Below, one piece after another: positions 14,967 through 22,179 of a stretch of 64,000 nt of DNA; position 1 is the stretch's first letter, and each line of letters begins with the position of its first letter. The DNA lies in assembly GCF_001429605.1 (NCBI RefSeq), contig NZ_LMSS01000007.1, forward strand, positions 1 through 64,000, read 5' to 3'. Origin of the DNA: Phycicoccus sp. Soil802. Lineage in GTDB: Bacteria; Actinomycetota; Actinomycetes; Actinomycetales; Dermatophilaceae. Made by a program: the position numbers and the translations under genes. The notes below the pieces were generated by a model. It saw only the letters and a program-made list of their open reading frames with translations, was not told the DNA's origin and searched no databases.

Positions 14967-15791
14967 TCAGCGGCCGTGGAAGGTCGGCCGGCGTTTGGCT
15001 GCCGCGGCCGCGATTCCCTCGTGCAGGTCCTCCGTCGCGAGGGTCACGGCCTGGGCCAGCGCCTCCCACTGCAGGGCGTCCTCGAAGGTCGCGTGGCCGC
15101 CGTCACGCAGCGCCTGCAGCGTCAGCCGGGTGGCGACGGGCGCTGCCGCCGCGATGCGTTCGGCGGCGGCGATCGCCTCGGGCAGCACGTCGTCGACGGG
15201 CAGGGCGCGCGACACCAGCCCGAGCTGCGCCGCCTCGGTGCCGCTGACGACGCGATCGGTGAGCAGCAGGTCTCGAGCCACCGCGTGGCCCGCGACGTTG
15301 GGCAGCGACCAGGTCGTCGCCATCCCCGGGTGCAGCCCCAGGGAGGTGAACGGCACGCCGACCTGGGCGTCCGCGGCGGCATACCGGAGGTCGCAGGCGA
15401 GCGCCACGGCGAACCCGGCCCCGATCGCCGCGCCGTTGACGGCCGCGATCGTGGGCACCTCGAGGTCGCGGATCGAGAGCCACGAGCGGTAGAAGGCGAG
15501 CATCCTCGTCCGTAGCTCGCTGACCGGCGCGTCGGGGTCCTGGACGATCCAGGAGAGGTCGCCACCAGCGCTGAACGCCGGCGCCGCTCCGGTCACCACG
15601 ACGGCCGCGAGCGCCACATCCGTGCGCAGGAGCCCCATCAGCCTCACCCACGACGCCGTCATGGCCGTGCTCATCGAGTTGCGTCGATCCGGCAGGTCGA
15701 GCGTCACCACCGCGATCCGGCGTCCCGAGGCCTCCCGGGAAGCCACCCGCAGGTCCTCGAACTGGGTCTCCCACCACGGCTGCGTGCTCAT
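14967..15791 (-). CDS. Crotonase-fold (enoyl-CoA hydratase/isomerase) protein lacking both hydratase glutamates
   Basis: 274 aa, first gene of the operon. The oxyanion-hole motifs are present (AFSAGGDL; AAVNGAAIGAGFAVALACD), so acyl-CoA binding is likely. In enoyl-CoA hydratase the first catalytic Glu follows the GGG turn (GGGxE); here GAGFA has Ala. The second, in the GxPE position, is Phe (GVPFTSLG). A simple hydratase mechanism is therefore unlikely; isomerase, hydrolase or another crotonase reaction should be considered. The motif comparison is by eye. Confidence 0.85.
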   Translation of the reverse strand: MSTQPWWETQFEDLRVASREASGRRIAVVTLDLPDRRNSMSTAMTASWVRLMGLLRTDVALAAVVVTGAAPAFSAGGDLSWIVQDPDAPVSELRTRMLAFYRSWLSIRDLEVPTIAAVNGAAIGAGFAVALACDLRYAAADAQVGVPFTSLGLHPGMATTWSLPNVAGHAVARDLLLTDRVVSGTEAAQLGLVSRALPVDDVLPEAIAAAERIAAAAPVATRLTLQALRDGGHATFEDALQWEALAQAVTLATEDLHEGIAAAAAKRRPTFHGR

Positions 15792-15917
15792 GGGGCGAAG
15801 ACTAGGGGTGGGCCCTGAGCACGACGCACAGGCCCCCCTTGCGCGATTTTGTGCTCAGCATGGTCTAAGTTTGGCCGAAGTCCGACGGCGCACCGTGTGC
15901 CGTGAACAAGAGGAGAC

Positions 15918-16082
15918 ATGGCGATGGCTGAAGAGACCTACAAGGGCGAGTTCTACTGCGTGAAGTGCAAGGAGAAGCGCGAGGCCGAGGGCCGTGTCGT
16001 GGAGACCAACGGTCGCCGCATGGCCAAGGGCGTGTGCCCCGTGTGTGGCACCAACCTCAACCGCATTCTCGGCAAGGCCTGA
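15918..16082 (+). CDS. Small zinc-ribbon protein (DUF5679 family)
   Basis: 54 aa from ATG 15918 with AGGAG upstream. It has two CxxC knuckles, CVKC (residues about 14-17) and CPVCG (about 40-43), separated by a basic segment, which fits the DUF5679 zinc ribbon found across actinobacteria. No enzyme function is known; it may bind RNA or DNA. A monocistronic unit is suggested by the strong terminator just after it. Confidence 0.88.
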   Translation: MAMAEETYKGEFYCVKCKEKREAEGRVVETNGRRMAKGVCPVCGTNLNRILGKA

Positions 16083-16097
16083 CACCAGGCTTTCGCA

Positions 16098-16142
16098 CCG
16101 CGAGGGGCGGCACCGACCACTGGTCGGTGCCGCCCCTCGCGG
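16098..16142. terminator. Very long terminator-like hairpin (22-bp stem)
   Basis: Arms 16098-16119 and 16121-16142 are exact complements around a single central C, giving a near-perfect inverted repeat 15 bases after the zinc-ribbon stop. Length and GC content are well above what termination needs. Confidence 0.75.
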
Positions 16143-16200
16143 CGTCCGGGCCTGTGGATGGCGGGTCGGGTCGCGAGTGCGCTGTGCGAGATTGGGCCGC

Positions 16201-17154
16201 GTGACTGGACGCACCCTGTTCAAGGCCCTGTGGCCGGTCCTGCGCCGCGGCGCAGGAAGCGTGCAGTTCGGCACCGACCCCACCCGTGCGCGGGTGGTGG
16301 AGGGACTGCGCGCTGACGAGCTCGACGCCCTCCAGCTGCTCGACGGCGCCCATGAGCTCCCCGCGGCGCTGCAGACCCCGACCGGTCGTGACCTGCTCGA
16401 CCTGCTCCTCGCTCACCGGCTGGTCGCCGATGCCGCCCAGCCGGTGCCGCAGCCGCCGCCCACGCGGGTCCTGCTCGCCCACGACACGCAGGCGGTGCTG
16501 CGCAGCGCCCCCACCCAGAGCCAGGCGTATGCCGCGTTGGCCGGCCGCCGGGCGGCGCACCTCCTGGTCGTCGGGCGGGGTGAGCTGCCGCGCGCCATCG
16601 CGGAGCTGCTGCGCCGCGCCGGGATCGGCTCCGTGCGGCAGGGCGCCGACGTGGCGGACGACTGGGAGCCGCCCGCGCTCGTCGTCCTGGTCGGCTGGGG
16701 CGCGGTCGACTCGGCAGCCGCCACGCCGTGGCGAGCCCGCGGCACACCGGTGCTGCCCGTGGTGCTGCACGGGCTGGAGGCCGTCGTCGGCCCGGTCGTC
16801 GTGCCGGACGGACCGTGCCTGCGCTGTCTCGACCTCGCCCGCGCCGACCTCGACCCGGCGTGGCCCGCCCTGCTCGGGCAGCTCGTCCCGGTCACGGTCG
16901 GAGCCGGACCCGAGGTCAGCGGGGAGACCACGCTGGTCGCGATGACCGCCTCGATGGCCGCGATGGTGGCGTTGGCGGTGCTCGACGGCCACTCGCTCCC
17001 GACCGGTCGGTCGCTCGAGGCCTCGCTGCCCTGGCCCGGGGTCCGACAGCGTCAGTGGGCGGCGCACCCGCGGTGCGGGTGCGGGACGCGATCCGACCCG
17101 TTCTGCCGACCCGCTGACGGCGAGGTTGCCCCGCAGGTCAGAATGGCCGGGTGA
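16201..17154 (+). CDS. TOMM leader-binding / cyclodehydratase-like zinc protein (Rv3196 position)
   Basis: 317 aa from GTG 16201. It resembles the ThiF-like, leader-binding half of TOMM cyclodehydratases: a winged-helix-like N-terminus, a degenerate Rossmann core (AAHLLVVGRGELPRAIAELL) without a clear ATP-binding loop, and four zinc-type cysteines in CLRCLD and HPRCGCG. There is no YcaO partner, dehydrogenase or precursor nearby. The same orphan arrangement beside an ABC1 kinase occurs in other actinobacteria, so it likely has a housekeeping role rather than making a bacteriocin. It overlaps the kinase start by GTGA. Confidence 0.72.
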   Translation: MTGRTLFKALWPVLRRGAGSVQFGTDPTRARVVEGLRADELDALQLLDGAHELPAALQTPTGRDLLDLLLAHRLVADAAQPVPQPPPTRVLLAHDTQAVLRSAPTQSQAYAALAGRRAAHLLVVGRGELPRAIAELLRRAGIGSVRQGADVADDWEPPALVVLVGWGAVDSAAATPWRARGTPVLPVVLHGLEAVVGPVVVPDGPCLRCLDLARADLDPAWPALLGQLVPVTVGAGPEVSGETTLVAMTASMAAMVALAVLDGHSLPTGRSLEASLPWPGVRQRQWAAHPRCGCGTRSDPFCRPADGEVAPQVRMAG

Positions 17155-18488
17155 ACGAACTCCCTCGCCGTGCCGTCAGCCGCACGGCCCGACTGGCGAG
17201 CCTGCCCCTCGGCTTCGCCGGGCGCACCGCGGTGGGGTTCGGCAAGCGCGTGGGCGGCAAGCCCGCCGAGGCGGTCGCCGCCGAGCTGCAGGCCCGCACG
17301 GCCGAGCAGCTCTTCAAGGTGCTGGGCGAGCTCAAGGGCGGAGCGATGAAGTTCGGCCAGGCCATGTCGGTCATGGAGGCAGCCCTCCCGGAGGAGATGG
17401 CCGGCCCCTACCGCGCCACCCTGACCAAGCTGCAGGAGGCAGCCCCTCCCCTGCCGGCTGCGACGGTGCACAAGGTGCTGGCCGAGGAGCTCGGGCCCCG
17501 GTGGCGGTCCTCGAAGTTCCAGTCGTTCGACGACACGCCCGCAGCAGCGGCCTCGATCGGCCAGGTCCACAAGGCGGTCTGGCGCGACGGTCGCGAGGTC
17601 GCCGTCAAGATCCAGTACCCCGGCGCGGGCAAGGCCCTGTTGTCCGACCTCAACCAGCTCGCCCGGGTGGCCCGGCTGGCCGGCGGGTGGATCCCCGGCA
17701 TGGACATCAAGCCGATCACCGACGAGCTGAAGTCGCGGATGAGCGAGGAGCTCGACTACAACCTCGAGGCCGCCAGCCAGCGCACCTTCGCCAAGGCGTT
17801 CCGCGGCGACCCGCACTTCGCCGTGCCGGACGTGCTGGTCAACAGCGAGCACGTCATCGTGTCGGAGTGGATGGACGGCATCCCGCTGTCGCAGATCGTC
17901 GCGTCGGGCACACCCGAGCAGCGCAACGCCGCCTCCGAGCGCTACATGGCGTTCCTGCTGGTCGGCCCGGCCCGCGCCGGGCTGCTCCACGCCGACCCGC
18001 ACCCCGGCAACTTCCGGTTGCTGCCCGACGGGCGGCTCGGGGTGATCGACTACGGGGCGGTCAACCGCCTGCCGTCAGGGCTGCCGCCCGCGATGGGCAC
18101 CCTGGTCAGCGCGGCGCTGCGTGGCGAGGCCGCCGAGCTCGAGCGGGGCCTACGCTCCGAGGGGTTCATCAAGCCGTCGATGTCCCTCGATGCCGAGGCG
18201 CTGCTGCACTACCTCGGCCCGTTCATCGAGCCCCTGTCACACGCCGAGTTCACCTTCAGCCGGCCGTGGCTGCGGGGCGTGGCCGCGCACGTCAACGACA
18301 TCCGCCGACCCGAGTTCCTCGTCGGCATGAAGCTCAACCTGCCGCCGTCCTACCTGCTCATCCACCGGGTCTGGCTCGGCGGGATCGGGGTGCTGTGCCA
18401 GCTGGGCGGGACCGTCTCGGCCCGGCAGATCGTGGTCGACCACATGCCCGGCATGCAGCTCCGGCACCTTCCCCCACCCCTCGACTGA
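17151..18488 (+). CDS. ABC1/UbiB family atypical kinase
   Basis: 445 aa from GTG 17151, translationally coupled to the preceding gene. It has the UbiB-specific KxGQ motif (MKFGQAMS), the Ala-rich loop replacing the Gly loop (AAAASIGQVH), catalytic Lys in VAVKIQYPG, HADPHPGNF as catalytic loop and VIDYGAVN in place of DFG. Members are ATPases linked to isoprenoid/quinone or lipid metabolism. It corresponds to Rv3197, next to whiB7 in mycobacteria. No transmembrane C-terminus is evident. Confidence 0.92.
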   Translation: MNELPRRAVSRTARLASLPLGFAGRTAVGFGKRVGGKPAEAVAAELQARTAEQLFKVLGELKGGAMKFGQAMSVMEAALPEEMAGPYRATLTKLQEAAPPLPAATVHKVLAEELGPRWRSSKFQSFDDTPAAAASIGQVHKAVWRDGREVAVKIQYPGAGKALLSDLNQLARVARLAGGWIPGMDIKPITDELKSRMSEELDYNLEAASQRTFAKAFRGDPHFAVPDVLVNSEHVIVSEWMDGIPLSQIVASGTPEQRNAASERYMAFLLVGPARAGLLHADPHPGNFRLLPDGRLGVIDYGAVNRLPSGLPPAMGTLVSAALRGEAAELERGLRSEGFIKPSMSLDAEALLHYLGPFIEPLSHAEFTFSRPWLRGVAAHVNDIRRPEFLVGMKLNLPPSYLLIHRVWLGGIGVLCQLGGTVSARQIVVDHMPGMQLRHLPPPLD

Positions 18489-18495
18489 CGTCGGG

Positions 18496-18690
18496 TCACC
18501 ACCAGGCGGAGTCGAGCTTGCCCTCGATGCTGCGCAGGTGCTCGCGGCTGCAGCGGTCGCAGGTCCAGACCTCGCGGCCGTTCTCGGTGCCGCGGGTCCA
18601 GGTGATCGCGGCCAGGGCCGGGTCACCGGCGACGGTGCCGCAGGTCGAGCACACCGGAGGTGTCTCTGACGGTCCAGCCTGGTCAGCCAC
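18496..18690 (-). CDS. Small two-CxxC zinc-ribbon protein
   Basis: 64 aa from GTG 18690, two bases after the stop of the glycosylase-like gene. Two CxxC pairs (CSTCG and CDRCSREH) are spaced by about 30 residues containing TWTRGTENGREVW, which fits a structural zinc ribbon. The longer frame upstream is a shadow of the neighbouring gene. Co-transcription with the DNA-repair-like gene hints at a nucleic-acid role; nothing more specific is visible. Confidence 0.75.
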   Translation of the reverse strand: MADQAGPSETPPVCSTCGTVAGDPALAAITWTRGTENGREVWTCDRCSREHLRSIEGKLDSAWW

Positions 18691-18692
18691 GG

Positions 18693-19286
18693 CTACTTCT
18701 TCGTCAGCGCGGCGTCCTTGGCCTTCGCCGCGGCCTTCGCGGCCTGCTTGAACTCCCGCACCTTGGCCAGCGACGCGGCGTCGACGACGTCGGCCACCGA
18801 GCGGTAGGAGCCGTCCTCGGCGTAGGGGCCGATGGCCTCCTGCCACCCCGCCGGCCGCACCTCGAGCTGCTTGCCGACCAGGGCGGCGAAGATGCGGGCC
18901 TTCTGGTCGCCGAACCCGGGCAGCGCCTTGAGCCGCTCGATCAGGTCGCGGGTGTCCGCGGCCTCGGTCCAGATCGTCTCGGCCCGGCCGTCGTACTGGT
19001 CACGGACGACGGTGGCCAGCTGCTGCACCCGACCCGCCATCGACCGGCCGTACCGGTGGATGGCCGGCGGCGTGGCGCACAGGTCGGCGAAGGACTCCGC
19101 CTCGGCCGCCGCGATCGCGTCGGGGGCCAGCGTGCCGAACCGGTCGAGGATCTTCCACGGTCCGCGGAACGCGTGCTCCATGGGGTACTGCTGGTCGAGC
19201 AGCATCCCCACGAGCAGCGCGAACGGGTCGTTGCTCAGCACCTCGTCGGCGGCCTCGTCCTGGGCGATCCGGATCTGCGTAGCCAT
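18693..19286 (-). CDS. HhH-GPD family DNA glycosylase-like protein
   Basis: 197 aa from ATG 19286. It has the helix-hairpin-helix signature (LKALPGFGDQKARIFAALVG) and the preceding LLDQQYPMEHAFRGPWKIL helix typical of the small uncharacterised HhH-GPD base-excision repair family. The catalytic Asp expected after the hairpin is not obvious; the C-terminus is Lys/Ala-rich. It probably recognises damaged bases in DNA. Confidence 0.85.
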   Translation of the reverse strand: MATQIRIAQDEAADEVLSNDPFALLVGMLLDQQYPMEHAFRGPWKILDRFGTLAPDAIAAAEAESFADLCATPPAIHRYGRSMAGRVQQLATVVRDQYDGRAETIWTEAADTRDLIERLKALPGFGDQKARIFAALVGKQLEVRPAGWQEAIGPYAEDGSYRSVADVVDAASLAKVREFKQAAKAAAKAKDAALTKK

Positions 19287-19301
19287 GCGGACCAGCCTAG
19301 C

Positions 19302-19337
19302 CTGCAGGTTTCGTTCCAATTGGAGGGAAACCTGCAG
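19302..19337. promoter_or_regulatory. Inverted repeat just upstream of the HhH-GPD gene
   Basis: Eleven-base arms (19302-19312 CTGCAGGTTTC, 19327-19337) flank a 14-base loop that itself contains the palindrome TCCAATTGGA. It lies 15 bases upstream of the HhH-GPD start and 46 bases after the phosphodiesterase stop, both on the minus strand. It could be an operator for the repair gene or the terminator of the upstream gene; no T-tract follows. Confidence 0.5.
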
Positions 19338-19383
19338 CGGGGCGGTCCCCCTCCTTGCCGCTGGGTGGGCCCGCCCGGTGGCC

Positions 19384-20865
19384 TCAGAGCAGGTAGACGA
19401 ACCCCGGGCCCTCGTCGCGGTAGGGGATGCCGAGCGCCTCGAGGGCCGGCGTCCACGAGCCGGTCACGCTCGGGTCGGCGCCCTCGAACCCGTGGTCGGC
19501 CGTCAGCAGGAACGTCACCTCGTCGAGCACCCCCAGCGTCTCGAGGTGGTCGAGGAACACCACGAGCCGGGCGTCGCTCTGCCGCAGCGAGTCCCGGGCG
19601 AGGTCCGACCGGGGCCCGCCGCCGTGGTGTCCGGCGTCGGTCACGACGTGCGCCCACCAGGTCAGCGTGGGCGCGTCGGCGGCGGTCTCCCACAGCTGGA
19701 GCACTTGCTGCAGGCCCATGTCGTCCACCTGCACCCCCCACCGGAAGTAGGGGTCCGCCAGGTGCTCGGGTCGCTGGACGAACGGGGACTTCTCCGGGTC
19801 CGGGAGCAGGTCACCCATCCCCGTGGTGGCCGACTCGAACCCGCCGGCAGCCCTCAGCAGCGCCATCGTCCCGTAGTCCGCACCGCGGTCGATGGCCTCG
19901 TCGACGCTGGCGGTCCGGGGCGAACCCTCTTGCCGCACATGGTCGTTCACCATCTCGAAGACGGTGCGCACGCCGGGCCGGAGCCATTCCGCGCTCCGGT
20001 GCCAGGTCTCCGCGTCGTTGGGGACGACCCGCTCCTGCCGGGACCGGTCGAAGTACACGTTGCCGAGCACGCCGTGCCGCCCCGGGCCGACGCCGGTCAG
20101 GATCGAGGTGTGGTTGGTGAGCGTCACGCTCGGGAACTCGGCCACCGCACCCCCACGCAGCGCCAGCCCGTGCTCGATGAGGCGAGCGACCCCCGGCAGC
20201 TCACCGGACTGGGCGAGGTGGAGCAGGTCACCGCAGTGCGCTCCGTCCCACAGGATGCCGACGACCCGCCGACGCTGCCCGTCCGCGGGTGGTTCGAGGT
20301 ATGCCGTGAGGGCGCGGCCGTCGAGCTCGGCACCGTGCGCGTCGCGCAGGTCGTCGGACGGCACACCCGACAACACGGCGAGGGTCGGAGCCACGTCGAC
20401 GAGGCGGGCGTGGTCGTCGACGAAGCCCAGCTTCGCCACTCCCGGGCCGGACATCACCAGCGGGGCGCGCGACTGGATGACGTCGAGCGACCCGTGCTCG
20501 CCTGCGTGGCCTCCCTCGTCGACGAACCAGTGCCGTGGGGTGTGGACGACCGCGACGTCAGGGCTGCGGTCGGCGTCGCCGAACAACGAGAGGATCCGTT
20601 GCGCGGCATACGGGTAGGCGTTGTCGGTGGACACCCGCGGGCCGGCAGCCGCGAGCTCGGCCTCGTAGGGCAGGAAGGCCATCGGGTCCTCGCTGGCCAC
20701 GGGGTCGAGCCCCGACAGGACCTCGTGGCTGCCGTCGGTGTGCAGCCGCACCGTGCCCAGGTGGTTCGCGGCGTGCGCCACCCCGTCCTCGACCCAGACC
20801 GCCAGGTCGACCACGGCGGAGAGGTCGGGAGCGGTCAGGGCCTTGACGACGGCTTCGCGGGACAT
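19384..20865 (-). CDS. Alkaline phosphatase superfamily phosphodiesterase / nucleotide pyrophosphatase
   Basis: 493 aa. Metal-binding and nucleophile motifs of the type I phosphodiesterase family are visible in the C-terminal half: GILWDG, FPSVTLTNHTSILTG with the candidate Thr nucleophile, DAGHHGGG and LTADHGFEG. The N-terminal half also has sulfatase-like elements (HWFVDEGGHAGEHGS, SRAPLVMSGPG), so the protein may hold two domains of the superfamily. No signal peptide is seen. The substrate is unknown. Confidence 0.82.
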   Translation of the reverse strand: MSREAVVKALTAPDLSAVVDLAVWVEDGVAHAANHLGTVRLHTDGSHEVLSGLDPVASEDPMAFLPYEAELAAAGPRVSTDNAYPYAAQRILSLFGDADRSPDVAVVHTPRHWFVDEGGHAGEHGSLDVIQSRAPLVMSGPGVAKLGFVDDHARLVDVAPTLAVLSGVPSDDLRDAHGAELDGRALTAYLEPPADGQRRRVVGILWDGAHCGDLLHLAQSGELPGVARLIEHGLALRGGAVAEFPSVTLTNHTSILTGVGPGRHGVLGNVYFDRSRQERVVPNDAETWHRSAEWLRPGVRTVFEMVNDHVRQEGSPRTASVDEAIDRGADYGTMALLRAAGGFESATTGMGDLLPDPEKSPFVQRPEHLADPYFRWGVQVDDMGLQQVLQLWETAADAPTLTWWAHVVTDAGHHGGGPRSDLARDSLRQSDARLVVFLDHLETLGVLDEVTFLLTADHGFEGADPSVTGSWTPALEALGIPYRDEGPGFVYLL

Positions 20866-20915
20866 GTGCGGACGATAACGAGTCGAAGGCCGTGCGCAGG
20901 ACCCCAGACATGAAA

Positions 20916-20960
20916 GAACCCGCCGGGACGACCTCCAGAGCGGAAGGTCCCGGCGGGTTC
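20916..20960 (-). terminator. Terminator hairpin after the 43-aa Arg-rich peptide
   Basis: Fourteen-base perfect arms 20916-20929 and 20947-20960 (GAACCCGCCGGGAC / GTCCCGGCGGGTTC), 11 bases beyond the peptide stop on the minus strand. Confidence 0.75.
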
Positions 20961-20970
20961 GGGCACGGGG

Positions 20971-21102
20971 TCACCGGGCCAGCATGCGAGGCATGGCGAG
21001 CAGCAACTCGTGCTGCGCCTGTGCCTCGAGCCGGCGCTGGTACTCCCGTTGACGGCGCCGTCGATGGGCGCGCGCCAGGTCGGCGTACAAGGCCTGGAAC
21101 AT
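20971..21102 (-). CDS. 43-aa Arg-rich small protein downstream of whiB7
   Basis: ATG 21102 follows CCAGGAGTTCCACC, a good Shine-Dalgarno. The product starts MFQALYADLARAHRRRRQRE and continues as an Arg/Gln/Leu amphipathic helix. Terminators lie on both sides (21166-21196 and 20916-20960), so it appears to be its own transcription unit. No family is recognised; nucleic-acid or ribosome binding would fit the charge. Confidence 0.65.
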   Translation of the reverse strand: MFQALYADLARAHRRRRQREYQRRLEAQAQHELLLAMPRMLAR

Positions 21103-21165
21103 GGTGGAACTCCTGGTCTGTGAAAAGTGGTGTTCAGTGCTGTGGGCGGGGTGACGGGTCGGTCC

Positions 21166-21196
21166 CGCGGGGCCAGCTCCTGCGGCTGGCCCCGCG
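21166..21196 (-). terminator. Terminator hairpin after whiB7
   Basis: Twelve-base perfect arms 21166-21177 and 21185-21196 (CGCGGGGCCAGC / GCTGGCCCCGCG) with a 7-base loop, 56 bases beyond the whiB7 stop on the minus strand. Confidence 0.75.
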
Positions 21197-21251
21197 TTCA
21201 CCTCTCCGGTACCCCCGCCGGTGACGGTCTGGACGAATGCCGTGGACGACA

Positions 21252-21539
21252 TCAGGCGGCGACCGGGTTCTTGCGCGGCCGGCCCCTGGGCCGCTTGCGT
21301 GCGACGACGACCCCCTGGACGAAGAGCTCACCGCCCCACACGCCCCACGGCTCGGACCGCTCGAGCGCGCCTGCGAGGCAGGCGGCCAGGGCCGGGCACG
21401 TGTGGCACAGCGACTTCGCGAACTCGACGTCGGCCGGGCTCTCGGCGAACCACATCTCGGCGTCGTTCTCTCGACACGGGATGCCGGCGCCGGCGACCGC
21501 GGCCTGCTCGTTCAGGTCGTGGAGTGCGCTCAGATGCAT
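21252..21539 (-). CDS. whiB7: WhiB7-type iron-sulfur transcription factor
   Basis: 95 aa from ATG 21539 behind GAGGGAGGTGAC. Four cysteines of the WhiB cluster (C in IPCREND, then CHTC and AAC), the GVWGG turn and a C-terminal AT-hook (RGRPRK) are present; that AT-hook separates WhiB7 from other Wbl proteins. WhiB7 partners the primary sigma factor and activates intrinsic antibiotic-resistance genes. The position beside uvrD2 and the ABC1 kinase matches mycobacteria. Expression is predicted to be controlled by the leader described at 21719-22136. Confidence 0.95.
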   Translation of the reverse strand: MHLSALHDLNEQAAVAGAGIPCRENDAEMWFAESPADVEFAKSLCHTCPALAACLAGALERSEPWGVWGGELFVQGVVVARKRPRGRPRKNPVAA

Positions 21540-21718
21540 CGGGTGTCACCTCCCTCTCGTCGTCCCGCCACGGTGGTGGCGGATTTCCCTGTTTCCGTCT
21601 GGCCGGTGGGTCCTCGGTCGAGGGCCGGCCCGTTCTCTTCGGTGTCGGACTTCATCTCTGGTGGTGCTTCTTCCTGCTCGGTGTGGTGCGGAAGACTTGT
21701 GTTTGACCAACAACGGGT

Positions 21719-21768
21719 GTTCGGACAAACAGAAAGGCCGCGGATCCCGGATATCGGGTTCCGCGGCC
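21719..21768 (-). terminator. whiB7 leader attenuator (intrinsic terminator)
   Basis: On the minus strand a hairpin with arms 21768-21755 and 21749-21736 (GGCCGCGGA / TCCGCGGCC, then a T/T mismatch and CCCG/CGGG) is followed at once by TTTCTGTTTG. It sits 26 bases after the leader ORF stop and about 200 bases before whiB7. A GGCC-N8-GGCC hairpin just upstream could compete for its first arm. Layout and U-tract are seen directly; attenuation follows from work on whiB7/wblC leaders. Confidence 0.85.
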
Positions 21769-21794
21769 TCGGAGAGGGCCTGCTGGCTGGTGGC

Positions 21795-22031
21795 CTAGAC
21801 AGGTGGTTCTCCGAAGGGACGGAACGCGAGATCCTTGGTGGCACCGAAGCCGCCGACGTAGAACGTCGGAACCGGGGCATCGGTGATCACACGGGTGGCG
21901 ATGGGCGCGGGCACAGTGGTCCCCTGGACCCATCCACGGCTGCCTGCGAGGAGGACACGGCCGACCTCGGGGCACACGGAACGGACGCGGGACATGTGAG
22001 TCGCGTCGATCGTCATCGTGAAGTTCTCCAT
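21795..22031 (-). CDS. whiB7 upstream leader ORF (78 aa)
   Basis: ATG 22031 follows AAGGAGGGTAGG and the frame ends with TAG 21797-21795, 26 bases before the attenuator. The product starts MENFTMTIDATHMSRVRSV and ends FRPFGEPPV. In mycobacteria and Streptomyces, slowed ribosomes on a leader ORF prevent terminator formation and switch whiB7 on. This ORF is longer than most described leader peptides, so the full-length peptide may have its own role, or the Pro-rich end (EPPV) may be the stalling point. Confidence 0.75.
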   Translation of the reverse strand: MENFTMTIDATHMSRVRSVCPEVGRVLLAGSRGWVQGTTVPAPIATRVITDAPVPTFYVGGFGATKDLAFRPFGEPPV

Positions 22032-22106
22032 TGGGACCTACCCTCCTTCGTGTGCTCGTGGACCCCAGCGCATCGCGCGCGACACCCTGGGCTGGTGTGT
22101 TGGTCC

Positions 22107-22136
22107 AGAGTACGGGACGCCCCTGCGGGGCAGCAA
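22107..22136 (-). promoter_or_regulatory. Predicted whiB7 promoter with AT-rich upstream element
   Basis: Minus strand: -35 TTGCTG (22136-22131), 18-base spacer holding a CCCCGCAGGGG dyad, -10 TACTCT (22112-22107). Directly upstream is AT-rich sequence (AAATCTCGATAAATG), unusual in this genome and the arrangement bound by the WhiB7 AT-hook for autoactivation. The leader ORF begins about 70 bases downstream. Confidence 0.6.
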
Positions 22137-22179
22137 CGCATTTATCGAGATTTCCTGCAAAGAATTGGTGAACGAACGC

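Noticed and set aside
16201-17154. Thiazole/oxazole bacteriocin cluster
   Set aside because: Only one TOMM-like protein is present, without YcaO, dehydrogenase, precursor or transporter.
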